Below are positions 18,176 to 25,687 of a stretch of 64,000 bases of DNA, piece after piece. The stretch is from CAZLWA01 sp964563165 (GTDB lineage: Bacteria; CLD3; SB21). Every line of letters starts with the position of its first letter. The first letter of the stretch is position 1. The stretch spans positions 62,001-126,000 of the forward strand of contig CAZLWA010000097.1 in assembly GCA_964563165.1 (NCBI GenBank), read 5' to 3'. The notes under the pieces were generated by a model. That model saw only the letters and a program-made list of their open reading frames with translations. It was not told the DNA's origin and made no database searches. A program made the translations under genes and the position numbers.

Positions 18176-18203
18176 AATATAACATAAACATACGGATTAT
18201 CAA
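18176..18203 (-). promoter_or_regulatory. Predicted promoter of sucC
   Basis: Minus strand: TTGATA (18203-18198), 16-bp spacer ending in TGT (extended -10), TATATT (18181-18176). It gives a leader of roughly 60 nt to the sucC ATG. Confidence 0.5.
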
Positions 18204-18261
18204 AATCTTTTTTTACAGTTACCGGATTCACTGTGCGCGTCCGCGCGCATCGGAGGATTCT

Positions 18262-18396
18262 ATGGCAGAACTTAACCAATTTCTTCTCTTGCACGTGGTT
18301 TTAGTTTTGCGTAATATTCCCCTCGTTGAATCACATTGGAGTTATGATCATGGCGCAAAGAATCCAACGGCTTTTAGCCATTGTGGAAATCGGTAA
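18262..18396 (+). CDS. Possible 44-codon leader ORF overlapping the phosphatase gene start
   Basis: ATG at 18262 is preceded by GGAGG with a 5-base spacer, the best ribosome binding site in this intergenic region. The frame encodes 44 residues beginning MAELNQFLLLHVVLVL (a short hydrophobic stretch) and ends at TAA 18394-18396. It overlaps the first 47 bases of the GAF/PP2C phosphatase gene in another frame. It could be a leader peptide coupling translation, or chance. No homology is recognised. Confidence 0.25.
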   Translation: MAELNQFLLLHVVLVLRNIPLVESHWSYDHGAKNPTAFSHCGNR

Positions 18397-19588
18397 AATC
18401 CTCAACTCGACGCTGCATCTCGATAGAATTCTTGAGATCATCTTAGACACCGCATTAGAGCAATTGAAGGCCCACCGTGGCACGGTCTATTTAATTGACT
18501 ACGAGAAGAAAGAACTCTGGTCAAAAGTTCTCAAGGCAGGGACGTTAGTGGAGATACGTCTTCCCATCGGAAAAGGAATCGCCGGGTTTGTTGCGAAAAC
18601 AGGAAACAAAATTGTTCTAAAAGACGCGTATCAGGACGCCCGGTTTAATCCGGAAGTGGACCGGGAAACGGGTTATCACACCAAGACCATGCTCTGCACT
18701 CCGATGAACGATCGTAACCAAAAAAGAATCGGGGTATTTCAAATCATCAATAAGAAAAAAGGCTTTTTTAATCAGGACGATATTAAATTCCTCGATTTGC
18801 TTTCTGTGCACGCCAGTATCGCCATCGAAAACGCGCGGCTGTACCAAGAGACCATAGAGATGGAAAGACTGCAAAAAGAACTGGAAGTCGCGGCCACCAT
18901 CCAAAAAATGATTCTGCCGAAGGAGATCCCGCAGCCGGAAGGATTTGAAATTACCGGGCTCAACGTTCCAAGTAAACAGGTGGGCGGCGATTATTACGAT
19001 GTGATCGATCTGCCGTTTGGAGAGATCGCGCTGGTGATCGCGGATGTATCGGGCAAAAGCGTTTCGGGCGCTTTGCTGGTTTCCACGCTGCAAGCTTCCC
19101 TGCGCGCATATCTGGAAGGCAGCTTTGAGCTGACCAATCTGGTTGGTAAATTAAACCGGATCATCCTGAACGATTCGACGGCAGAAAAATTTATTACATT
19201 TTTTATCGCCATTCTCGATCCGCGATCCCGTATTTTAAAAACCGTGAATGCCGGCCACAACGCTCCGCTCCTGGTGCGTAACGGACAGCTCATGAAGCTG
19301 AGCCAGGGAGGAGTGCCCTTGGGATGCGTCGAATTTGACCGGTACCAAAGCGAACAATATCAGCTGCAGCCGGAGGATCTTCTGGTCATGTTTACGGACG
19401 GAATTACCGAAGCCACCAATCTCAAAGATAAATTGTATGACGACGCACGCCTGGAGAAGCTCGTATTGGCCAATGCCCATCGATCTGCCTCTGAATTGAA
19501 AGATGTCGTCTACGAAGATGTGAAAAATTTTGTGGGCAAGGCAGAACAGTCGGATGACATCACCATGTTGGTTTTGAAAGCGAAATAG
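18350..19588 (+). CDS. GAF-domain PP2C/RsbU-type serine phosphatase
   Basis: 412 residues from ATG 18350, chosen because GGAG sits 8 bases upstream. The GAF domain (about residues 5-160) contains GTVYLIDYEKKELWSKV and CTPMNDRNQKRIGVFQIIN. A short coiled segment follows (METI..LEVAATIQKMILPKEIPQPEG, read in pieces; the LQKELEVAATIQKMILP part is a standard linker). The SpoIIE/PP2C domain shows VGGDYYDVI (about 215-223), LVIADVSGKSVSGAL, and the C-terminal VMFTDGITEATN and QSDDITMLVLK with metal aspartates. Such proteins dephosphorylate anti-anti-sigma factors or similar partners in response to a GAF ligand. No partner-switching kinase or STAS gene is adjacent. Confidence 0.9.
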   Translation: MAQRIQRLLAIVEIGKILNSTLHLDRILEIILDTALEQLKAHRGTVYLIDYEKKELWSKVLKAGTLVEIRLPIGKGIAGFVAKTGNKIVLKDAYQDARFNPEVDRETGYHTKTMLCTPMNDRNQKRIGVFQIINKKKGFFNQDDIKFLDLLSVHASIAIENARLYQETIEMERLQKELEVAATIQKMILPKEIPQPEGFEITGLNVPSKQVGGDYYDVIDLPFGEIALVIADVSGKSVSGALLVSTLQASLRAYLEGSFELTNLVGKLNRIILNDSTAEKFITFFIAILDPRSRILKTVNAGHNAPLLVRNGQLMKLSQGGVPLGCVEFDRYQSEQYQLQPEDLLVMFTDGITEATNLKDKLYDDARLEKLVLANAHRSASELKDVVYEDVKNFVGKAEQSDDITMLVLKAK

Positions 19589-19622
19589 GCGGAAAAAACA
19601 GGATTTGTTAATGAAAAATGGG

Positions 19623-19651
19623 TTGCTTTTGATGAACAAATATGCTATTAT
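19623..19651 (+). promoter_or_regulatory. Promoter of the desaturase gene
   Basis: TTGCTT (19623-19628), 17-bp spacer with TGC just before the -10 (extended -10), TATTAT (19646-19651). The predicted start near 19658 leaves a leader of about 41 nt. One of the better promoter matches in the window. Confidence 0.6.
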
Positions 19652-19698
19652 GCGGTCGGTTCTATTTATCTCAATCACTTTGCAAAGAGAAGGTCACT

Positions 19699-20778
19699 AT
19701 GGTTGCTGAAAGAATTACATTCGTTGATCGGGATCCCATATCTCTGATTGACGAAATGAAACTAAAAGTTGTCGAATATTTCCAGACGAACGGAAAGTCT
19801 CAGAACGCGAATGCCGGAATGATTTTCAAAACCTTCGCCATTTTGACTCTGACGTTCGGCTCGTACGGTCTTATTCTTACGAATTATTTTTCTCCGTGGG
19901 TCATGCTTCTCCTCGCTATTCTTTTCGGCATCGGCATGGCGGGTATCGGGTTTTCGATATCGCATGACGCCTTGCACGGCGCCTATTCATCGAATTCTAC
20001 GATCAATCGTATCATCGGTTTCTCTTTCGAACTGCTCGGCGCGAGCGGCTATATGTGGAAACTCACGCACAACGTCATTCATCACACGTACACCAATATT
20101 CAAGGCATTGACGAGGACCTGGAAGTATCGCCGCTGCTGCGGTTATCTCCGAAATCCGAACACAAATGGTTTCACCGGTACCAGCACTTTTATGCCTTGT
20201 TGGCTTACAGTTTTGCCACTATTTTTTGGGTGTTTGTTAAGGATTACAAATATTTCTTGCAGCGCGATATCGGACCTTATAAGGATAAAAAACACCCGAC
20301 CTCCGAAGTGGTCATACTCATGATATCAAAAATCGTTTATTACACCTATGCGATCATTATTCCTCTTCTTGTTTTAAACATCACGTGGTGGCAATTTGCA
20401 ATTGGCTTTTTAGCAATGCACCTTACGGCAGGAATGATCCTGGGAATTATATTTCAATTGGCGCACGTCGTGGAAGGCACGGAATACCCGACCCCGGACT
20501 CCGCAGGCGTGATCGACAAAGGATGGATTATTCATGAAATGGAAACGACGTCCGATTTCGCGCGCAATAACAAACTTCTGTCCTGGTACATCGGCGGCCT
20601 CAATTTTCAGATCGAGCATCATCTGTTCCCTAAGGTCTGCAGCGTACACTATCCCGCCATTAGCCGTATCGTTCAGGAAGTTGCCGAAAAACATTCCGTG
20701 CGTTACAACCACCATGAGACATTGAGTGAAGCCATTCGCTCGCATTTTAAGATGCTGAGACAATACGCCCGCGGATAA
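19699..20778 (+). CDS. Membrane fatty-acid desaturase (acyl-lipid/front-end type)
   Basis: 359 residues from ATG 19699, preceded by AGAAGG. Three histidine boxes: SHDALHG (about 90-96), HNVIHHTYTN (about 125-134) and FQIEHHLFP (about 303-311), which bind the di-iron centre. The Q-x-x-HH form of the third box is the type found in linoleoyl-CoA/delta-6 front-end desaturases and their bacterial relatives. Four hydrophobic segments flank the boxes. It introduces double bonds into membrane acyl chains, likely for fluidity control. There is no cytochrome b5 domain, so it would need an external ferredoxin or similar donor. It has its own promoter and a strong terminator, making it a single-gene unit. 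Confidence 0.92.
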   Translation: MVAERITFVDRDPISLIDEMKLKVVEYFQTNGKSQNANAGMIFKTFAILTLTFGSYGLILTNYFSPWVMLLLAILFGIGMAGIGFSISHDALHGAYSSNSTINRIIGFSFELLGASGYMWKLTHNVIHHTYTNIQGIDEDLEVSPLLRLSPKSEHKWFHRYQHFYALLAYSFATIFWVFVKDYKYFLQRDIGPYKDKKHPTSEVVILMISKIVYYTYAIIIPLLVLNITWWQFAIGFLAMHLTAGMILGIIFQLAHVVEGTEYPTPDSAGVIDKGWIIHEMETTSDFARNNKLLSWYIGGLNFQIEHHLFPKVCSVHYPAISRIVQEVAEKHSVRYNHHETLSEAIRSHFKMLRQYARG

Positions 20779-20806
20779 GTACGGTTTATTCTTGATTATA
20801 TTTATG

Positions 20807-20838
20807 ACCCTCATGCCTGAACGGATGAGGGTTTTTTT
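20807..20838 (+). terminator. Rho-independent terminator after the desaturase gene
   Basis: Perfect 8-bp stem ACCCTCAT/ATGAGGGT (20807-20814 and 20825-20832) with a 10-base loop, followed by a run of T's to 20838. It lies 29 bp after the desaturase stop. Confidence 0.85.
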
Positions 20839-20873
20839 ATGAATGGAAACGGCAGCGATTATGCAACGGGCTC

Positions 20874-21587
20874 TTACATCTTCTTTTTTATCTGTTTTTT
20901 CTCGATGAGATGACGCTGGGGCCTGACGGTGATCTCCGAAATAATCGTTCCTTCCGGCTGCAGCAAAATAGTTTCGATCAGCCGGGCAATCGTGTCCGCA
21001 GTAAGATAGCTTTCCGGATCCTCATGCTCTTTGAAGTTCGACCGGTCGTAAAAACTCGTTTTTGTGATATCCGGATTGATCGTCACGACCTTGACACCGC
21101 TTTTGCGCACTTCATCAAACAGCGAATTACCGAAATGCCTCAAACCCGCTTTCGTTGCGGCATAAGCGCAGCCGAATACACTCGTCTTCAGCGCGGCGAC
21201 CGAAGAGACCGTGATTACAAAACCTTTGCTCCTTTTCAATTCGCGTAGTAATAATTTGGTCAGAACCAGCGGCGCCAGCAAATTCGTCTGCACCATGCGT
21301 TCTATCTGCGCTACCGGAATTTCCTCATGCGGAGCGAAATACCCCACGCCTGCATTATTGATCAACACGTGAACGGCGCTTTCAGTTTCCAGAATATCTT
21401 TGACGACGCGTTCCAATTGACGGAGGTCTGTGACGTCGCATACCACCGGTAGAAAATTCCTGGCGCTGAATTTTGATTTTGAGAAATCGCGCGCAAGACC
21501 GTAGACTTTGTAATTGAGCTCGATCAATTTCCGGGCTGCGCTCAAACCGATACCGGAGGAAGCGCCGGTGACAATGGCTGTTTTCAT
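20874..21587 (-). CDS. Short-chain dehydrogenase/reductase
   Basis: 237 residues from ATG 21587, preceded by AGAGG; the frame is open further upstream but without a better start. Classical SDR motifs: TGASSGIG (about 7-14), NNAGVG (about 84-89), catalytic serine in TVSSVAALKT and the YAATKAG box (tyrosine and lysine of the active site, about 147-153). It is NAD(P)-dependent; the substrate is unknown. It follows the radical SAM gene by 34 bp on the same strand, so co-transcription is plausible. The C-terminus (RPQRHLIEKKQIKKKM) is basic, as in other short SDRs of the YdfG-like group. Confidence 0.88.
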   Translation of the reverse strand: MKTAIVTGASSGIGLSAARKLIELNYKVYGLARDFSKSKFSARNFLPVVCDVTDLRQLERVVKDILETESAVHVLINNAGVGYFAPHEEIPVAQIERMVQTNLLAPLVLTKLLLRELKRSKGFVITVSSVAALKTSVFGCAYAATKAGLRHFGNSLFDEVRKSGVKVVTINPDITKTSFYDRSNFKEHEDPESYLTADTIARLIETILLQPEGTIISEITVRPQRHLIEKKQIKKKM

Positions 21588-21621
21588 ATTGGAACCTCTG
21601 ACTGTGAAAAGACTCAATGAT

Positions 21622-22638
21622 TTACATGAAGATTTTTTGTTCCGGAAGATACTCCGATAATAACCCGGACACAAATGCCAGGGCTTCCCGTCTCTCCTGC
21701 TCGCCGTAAGACACCGAATGGCCGTTAACCTCAAACGGATAGTGCAGAAGGTCCGAATCGTTTCGCTGCTTCTTCATCTTCCGCAAATACTCCGCATTCA
21801 TGCGGAACACACCCGCGCTGACATCGTAAATTTTCGCGGGCTGAATTCGGCTGAACGTTTCTCGAATGCACTTCTCATAAGAGGCTTGCCAGCCGGGCGA
21901 CAAAAGAATCGGATCGAAGCACAAGCGAACTTTCCACCCGTCTTCCGTCGCCTGCCGCACCGCTTCCAACCTCCTCAGAAATGAAGGCGCGCCGTTTTCC
22001 TGAGTTGAAGCGATTGCTCCAGGCGACAGCGTCCATGCCAGTACAACATTTTCGGCCGGTTTCATACGCTGAATCGCTTTATAATTGCCGCTTTTGGTAC
22101 GAATTTCAACGGTTAATTCCTCTTTATCCCGCGCAAAATCGATCCACGCCGCGCTGTACGGCACGATATTTTCGAAAGCCAATAGATCCGTGTCGTAAGA
22201 AATAGCCAGATATACCGGGTGGCTCTGCAGTTTTTTTGAAACCGCGTCAAAAAAGTCATCCCCGTTGACGAAGACGACGACATTTGCCGACGGATACATA
22301 CCCTGCAAATAACAATATGAGCAATTATAAACGCAATTTAATATCAATGAATTATAATAGAAATGCTTATGCCCCATCCGCTGACTGAAATCCGATCCTT
22401 CGTATAGGAAATGATCTTTCTTTACGGCGAGAATTAATTTCATCGAATGCTTCTGCAATTGAAAATCCTGATTCGGACGATTGAAAATATTTTTGTAATG
22501 ACCGACGGGTATGCATTCGGCGTGCGGAAATTTGGCCAGTATGCGTTGCGCGGCAGGATAGCGCAGCGCGGCCTCTTCAAAATAGACATGTGAAAAATGA
22601 TTATTGAATAAGGATTTGCCGGATACGGTCGAAGGCAT
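21622..22638 (-). CDS. Spore photoproduct lyase-like radical SAM protein
   Basis: 338 residues from ATG 22638 (a GTG at 22650 is an alternative). The radical SAM cysteines C102-x3-C106-x2-C109 lie in NCVYNCSYCYLQ, the same CxxxCxxCYLQ pattern as Bacillus SplB, followed by VVVFVNGDDFF, matching the SplB YVNxEE/DD segment. Overall length and later blocks (EIRTKSGN; FDPILLSPGW) also track SplB. The tyrosines on both sides of the last cysteine (Y108, Y110) are kept. The hydrogen-donating cysteine (C141 in B. subtilis SplB) appears replaced, with Ser147-Tyr148 in ISYDTD. It is therefore an SPL homologue but may not repair spore photoproduct. The gene overlaps the nucleosidase gene upstream. Confidence 0.8.
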   Translation of the reverse strand: MPSTVSGKSLFNNHFSHVYFEEAALRYPAAQRILAKFPHAECIPVGHYKNIFNRPNQDFQLQKHSMKLILAVKKDHFLYEGSDFSQRMGHKHFYYNSLILNCVYNCSYCYLQGMYPSANVVVFVNGDDFFDAVSKKLQSHPVYLAISYDTDLLAFENIVPYSAAWIDFARDKEELTVEIRTKSGNYKAIQRMKPAENVVLAWTLSPGAIASTQENGAPSFLRRLEAVRQATEDGWKVRLCFDPILLSPGWQASYEKCIRETFSRIQPAKIYDVSAGVFRMNAEYLRKMKKQRNDSDLLHYPFEVNGHSVSYGEQERREALAFVSGLLSEYLPEQKIFM

Positions 22639-23425
22639 GCTTGTTGTCACTTTTAGTTTGAATGTCGATCGTTAAGAAAGTCCTTAACACGGCCAGCTCG
22701 CTTTGATTTCTCACTTTGTAGCTTTTGGACCAGTCCTGCAGTTGACGGAATTGCGTTTCCGTTAATCGCAGCCGCGTGCGAATGCTTGCGAGTAATTCAA
22801 CTTCACTTTCAGAAAAAATGAGAGCCGGCAAAGGACTCACCTCCTGAAGGTGCCGAATACATTTCTCAATGTACGGCAGATTCTTTTCCACCAGCCCGCT
22901 GATGAATTCTTTTGAAATGTGGGATAGTTCGAGAAAATCGGAAATGATTTTCAAACACACTATCCGATGCGGCCCAAGGAACATCGCCGCCGCCTGAAAA
23001 AAACCGGAAGCCTCCATGTCCACCAAATCCAAATTCATTCCTGAAATATTCTCCGTAACCACCGGCCGGTCAAAGGTCACTAAAGAGGACTCGGGAAATT
23101 CGATTTTCCGGATCGGATCCGGAAAAAATTCCCGCCCGCTTGCGTGGTCGGTAACCTTGTTTATAACGCACACGTCACCGATCTTTCTTTGTGCATTCGC
23201 ACTTCCGCAAATACCGAAATTAATGACCGCCGCGTGCTCGGACCTGTTATTCAATACGCATGTCGTCGCGACCGCGGACCTGATTTTCCCCATTCCGCTG
23301 ACGATCAAAGTAATTTCGGCGTTGCGAAACAGATCAAATTGAGTTGAGGATGGATCTTTTTTTAAATCAAATAAAGAGATCAACGGTTTGGCTTCGCAGT
23401 GCAGGGCCGTGACGATATCAATCAA
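22601..23425 (-). CDS. Nucleoside phosphorylase-family protein (MTA/SAH nucleosidase-like) with C-terminal extension
   Basis: The frame reads IDIVTALHCEAKPL at its start, like the N-terminus of 5'-methylthioadenosine/S-adenosylhomocysteine nucleosidases, then VINFGICGSAN, a family glycine-rich block, and LVDMEASGFFQAA, which carries the substrate-binding Met-Glu and matches the family VDMExxA motif. Residues after about 190 form an additional helical region of about 85 residues (LRLTETQFRQLQDWSKSYKV) not usual in these enzymes. The start is uncertain: no ATG is available, and TTG at 23425 begins just after the preceding gene's stop. The last 38 bases overlap the radical SAM gene. Family members cleave MTA, SAH and 5'-deoxyadenosine; futalosine hydrolase is an alternative. 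Confidence 0.75.
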   Translation of the reverse strand: MIDIVTALHCEAKPLISLFDLKKDPSSTQFDLFRNAEITLIVSGMGKIRSAVATTCVLNNRSEHAAVINFGICGSANAQRKIGDVCVINKVTDHASGREFFPDPIRKIEFPESSLVTFDRPVVTENISGMNLDLVDMEASGFFQAAAMFLGPHRIVCLKIISDFLELSHISKEFISGLVEKNLPYIEKCIRHLQEVSPLPALIFSESEVELLASIRTRLRLTETQFRQLQDWSKSYKVRNQSELAVLRTFLTIDIQTKSDNKHAFDRIRQILIQ

Positions 23426-23432
23426 AGGAATT

Positions 23433-23858
23433 TCAACTTTCTTTTTTTTTTTCGCATAATTCCAAAAGAACACCTCCGGTAGATTTGGGATGAACAAACG
23501 CAATTTTAGAACCGTGCGCGCCGTTCTTAGGAAAACTGTCGATCAACTGAAAGCCTTTCTGCTTAAGGTCGGTCAATTTGGATTCGATATCCGTCACTTC
23601 AATCGCGATATGCGCGATGCCTCCTTTACCGCCGTGGCCGGCGATAAACTTGGCGATCGGGCTCGCCGGGTCCGTCGCTGCGAGTAATTCGATCTTCGAT
23701 TCACCGATCTGAAAAAACGCCGTTTCAACTTTTTGATCTGCAATGATCTCACGGCCCTGATACGTAAACCCCATCGCCCGGTAAATTTCAATTGCCGATT
23801 CCAAATTGGTCACGGCAATACCAATGTGATCAATTTTATTAAGCTTCATGCTTCTCAT
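23433..23858 (-). CDS. mce: Methylmalonyl-CoA epimerase
   Basis: 141 residues (or 138 from the second ATG at 23849). The VOC/glyoxalase fold is clear: KIDHIGIAVTNLESAIEIYR at the start, with metal ligand H, SKIELLAAT with a glutamate, GIAHIAIEV with the second histidine, and LLELCEKKK with the last glutamate. The order H...E...H...E and the phrase HIGIAV point to methylmalonyl-CoA epimerase, which interconverts (R)- and (S)-methylmalonyl-CoA in propionate metabolism. It overlaps folD by 20 bp (or 11). The mutase genes are not in the window. Its 3' end contains a run of 11 A's on the coding strand. Confidence 0.88.
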   Translation of the reverse strand: MRSMKLNKIDHIGIAVTNLESAIEIYRAMGFTYQGREIIADQKVETAFFQIGESKIELLAATDPASPIAKFIAGHGGKGGIAHIAIEVTDIESKLTDLKQKGFQLIDSFPKNGAHGSKIAFVHPKSTGGVLLELCEKKKES

Positions 23859-24735
23859 TATTAGATTGTACGGCCGCTTTCAACGTATTTTTTAGCAGCA
23901 TCGCAATCGTCATGGGACCTACACCGCCCGGTACCGGGGTGATCGCGGAGGCGACCTCTTTCGCGGAATCAAAATGCACATCGCCGACCAGCCGCGTTCC
24001 GGACTTCGTAGTGGGATCGTCGATACGATTGATCCCTACGTCTATAACGACCGCGCCTTTTTTGAGCATAGCGCCCGTGAGCATCTCCGGTTTCCCCGCC
24101 GCAGCGATCACGATGTCGGCTTGTTTTGTAAAATAGGCCATATCCGGCGTTCCGGTGTGACAAACCGTTACGGTCGCATTAGCGCCCTTGGATTTTTGTA
24201 TCAGCATGTTGGCAAGCGGTTTGCCGACAATATTGCTGCGCCCCACGATCACCGTGTGTTTTCCATCCGTATCGATCCCGCTGCGAGTCAATAATTCCTG
24301 AATGCCGGCAGGCGTGCACGGAAGAAAGATCGGATCGCCCATGGCCATTTTACCAACGTTGTACGGGTGAAAACAATCCACATCTTTGTGCGGCGCGATC
24401 GCGTTGATAACGGCGCTTTCGCGAATGTGCTTCGGCAAGGGCAGCTGAACCAAAATGCCGGAAACCTTTTTATCGTCGTTCAATTGCCGAATGAGATCAA
24501 GCAATTTTGTTTCCTCGGTCTCGGCCGGTAAATGAATGGTTTCGTGATCCATACCCGCTTCCACACACGCTTTGCCTTTATTTCGCACATAGACCTGGGA
24601 TGCAGGATTCTCGCCGACCAATACGGCCGTGAGCTTCGGAATGATATTCCTTTTTTTCAGCGCCTCTACTTCCTGTTTGATTTCCAACTTGATTTCCTCG
24701 GCAATTTTTTTTCCGTCAATGATCACTGCGCTCAA
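23839..24735 (-). CDS. folD: Bifunctional methylene-tetrahydrofolate dehydrogenase/cyclohydrolase
   Basis: 298 residues. Active-site lysine region VYVRNKGKACVEAGM (about 49-63), the block GILVQLPLPKH (about 94-104) and PCTPAGIQELL (about 139-149), and the Rossmann motif VIVGRSNIVGKPLANML (about 162-178). FolD converts methylene-THF to formyl-THF with NADP. ATG region at 24735; the upstream phosphoesterase gene ends 16 bp before. Its end overlaps mce, indicating coupled expression. Confidence 0.96.
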   Translation of the reverse strand: MSAVIIDGKKIAEEIKLEIKQEVEALKKRNIIPKLTAVLVGENPASQVYVRNKGKACVEAGMDHETIHLPAETEETKLLDLIRQLNDDKKVSGILVQLPLPKHIRESAVINAIAPHKDVDCFHPYNVGKMAMGDPIFLPCTPAGIQELLTRSGIDTDGKHTVIVGRSNIVGKPLANMLIQKSKGANATVTVCHTGTPDMAYFTKQADIVIAAAGKPEMLTGAMLKKGAVVIDVGINRIDDPTTKSGTRLVGDVHFDSAKEVASAITPVPGGVGPMTIAMLLKNTLKAAVQSNNEKHEA

Positions 24736-24751
24736 ACCGATGGCTCCTTGG

Positions 24752-25546
24752 TTACGTGTGGTCTATTCTGATTCTTTCGATATGCGTCGCTTTCCCGGTT
24801 TCCGTATCGACTGTAAAAAACGCCCCGTGCAATTTCAGCTCACCCTGCGACGGCTCGAATTTAAAATACGTTTGTAAAATGAATTTACTGATTGCCGCTT
24901 CTTTTTGCATTCCGATCACGCCGTCGTGCGGACCCGTCATGCCGACGTCCGTAATAAATGCGGTGCCTTCCCGCGTAATGTGCTCATCGGCCGTCTGCAC
25001 GTGGGTATGCGTGCCGAGGATCGCGCTGACTTTACCGTCTACGTAATGTTTGAACGCGATCTTTTCCGCCGTCGCTTCCGCATGAAAATCCACGATGATC
25101 ACATTCGTCTGACGTTTCAAGACCTCGATCTCGCGCTCGCCCGTACGAAACGGACATTCAAGATCATACATATACGTTCGTCCCTGCAAATTCAGGACCC
25201 CTACTTTAACACCGCCGGGCAATTTGAAAATAGCGGAACCTTTGCCGGGATTGCCGACCGGGTAATTATGCGGACGCAGTAAATAATTCTGAATTTTCGG
25301 ACTTTCGGCATAAAAAGTTTTTTTCCGGTCCCAAATGTGATTACCGCTGGTGATGACGTGCACCCCGAGCGTGAACAATTCCTCACACATGGTCTCGGTG
25401 ATCCCTTTGCCTTCCAGCACATTTTCCCCGTTAGCCACGACAAAATCTGCCCGCCGGTCCTTGATGAGATTCGGCAGCAGCGCTCTGACGAGATCCATTC
25501 CCGGCTTGCCGAAAATATCGGCAATGTGTAAACATCGTATTTCCAT
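24752..25546 (-). CDS. YmdB-family metallophosphoesterase (2',3'-cyclic nucleotide phosphodiesterase-like)
   Basis: 264 residues from ATG 25546, preceded by GGAG. The calcineurin-like motifs are LHIADIFGKPG (about 5-15), VVANGENVLEGKGIT (about 36-50), TSGNHIWDRK (about 67-76), IIVDFHAEATAEK (about 150-162) and LGTHTHVQTADE (about 175-186), which matches TIGR00282-type proteins of the YmdB group. In Bacillus the homologue acts on cyclic nucleotides and affects biofilm formation and RNA turnover; that role is carried over only by family. It lies immediately upstream of folD. Confidence 0.9.
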   Translation of the reverse strand: MEIRCLHIADIFGKPGMDLVRALLPNLIKDRRADFVVANGENVLEGKGITETMCEELFTLGVHVITSGNHIWDRKKTFYAESPKIQNYLLRPHNYPVGNPGKGSAIFKLPGGVKVGVLNLQGRTYMYDLECPFRTGEREIEVLKRQTNVIIVDFHAEATAEKIAFKHYVDGKVSAILGTHTHVQTADEHITREGTAFITDVGMTGPHDGVIGMQKEAAISKFILQTYFKFEPSQGELKLHGAFFTVDTETGKATHIERIRIDHT

Positions 25547-25611
25547 TGAACTCCGTTTTTCAGATAATGTACAAAAACCGAACACATAAACAAGAATTGA
25601 AAGACATTGCA

Positions 25612-25687
25612 TCATTTGGTCATTTAGTCATTCGGTCATTTTGTGATTGAAATTCGAAAATGACAAAATGACTTAATGGTCAAATGA
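25612..25687. repeat. Word-repeat inverted element (GTCATTT family)
   Basis: The left half repeats GGTCATTTAGTCATTCGGTCATTTTGT; the right half, after about 15 bases, is its imperfect reverse complement (ACAAAATGACTTAATGGTCAAATGACT), with an 8-base insertion. It would fold into a long AT-rich hairpin between the UbiD-like gene and the phosphoesterase gene. (Halves are quoted as overlapping words; key word is GTCATTT/AAATGAC.). Confidence 0.6.

Noticed and set aside
20807..20838. Bidirectional terminator serving the SDR gene too
   Set aside because: On the minus strand the stem is not followed by a U-rich tract.
23433..23503. Upstream extension of the nucleosidase protein to 23503
   Set aside because: The extra residues are out-of-frame reading of the mce 3' end and do not resemble the family N-terminus.
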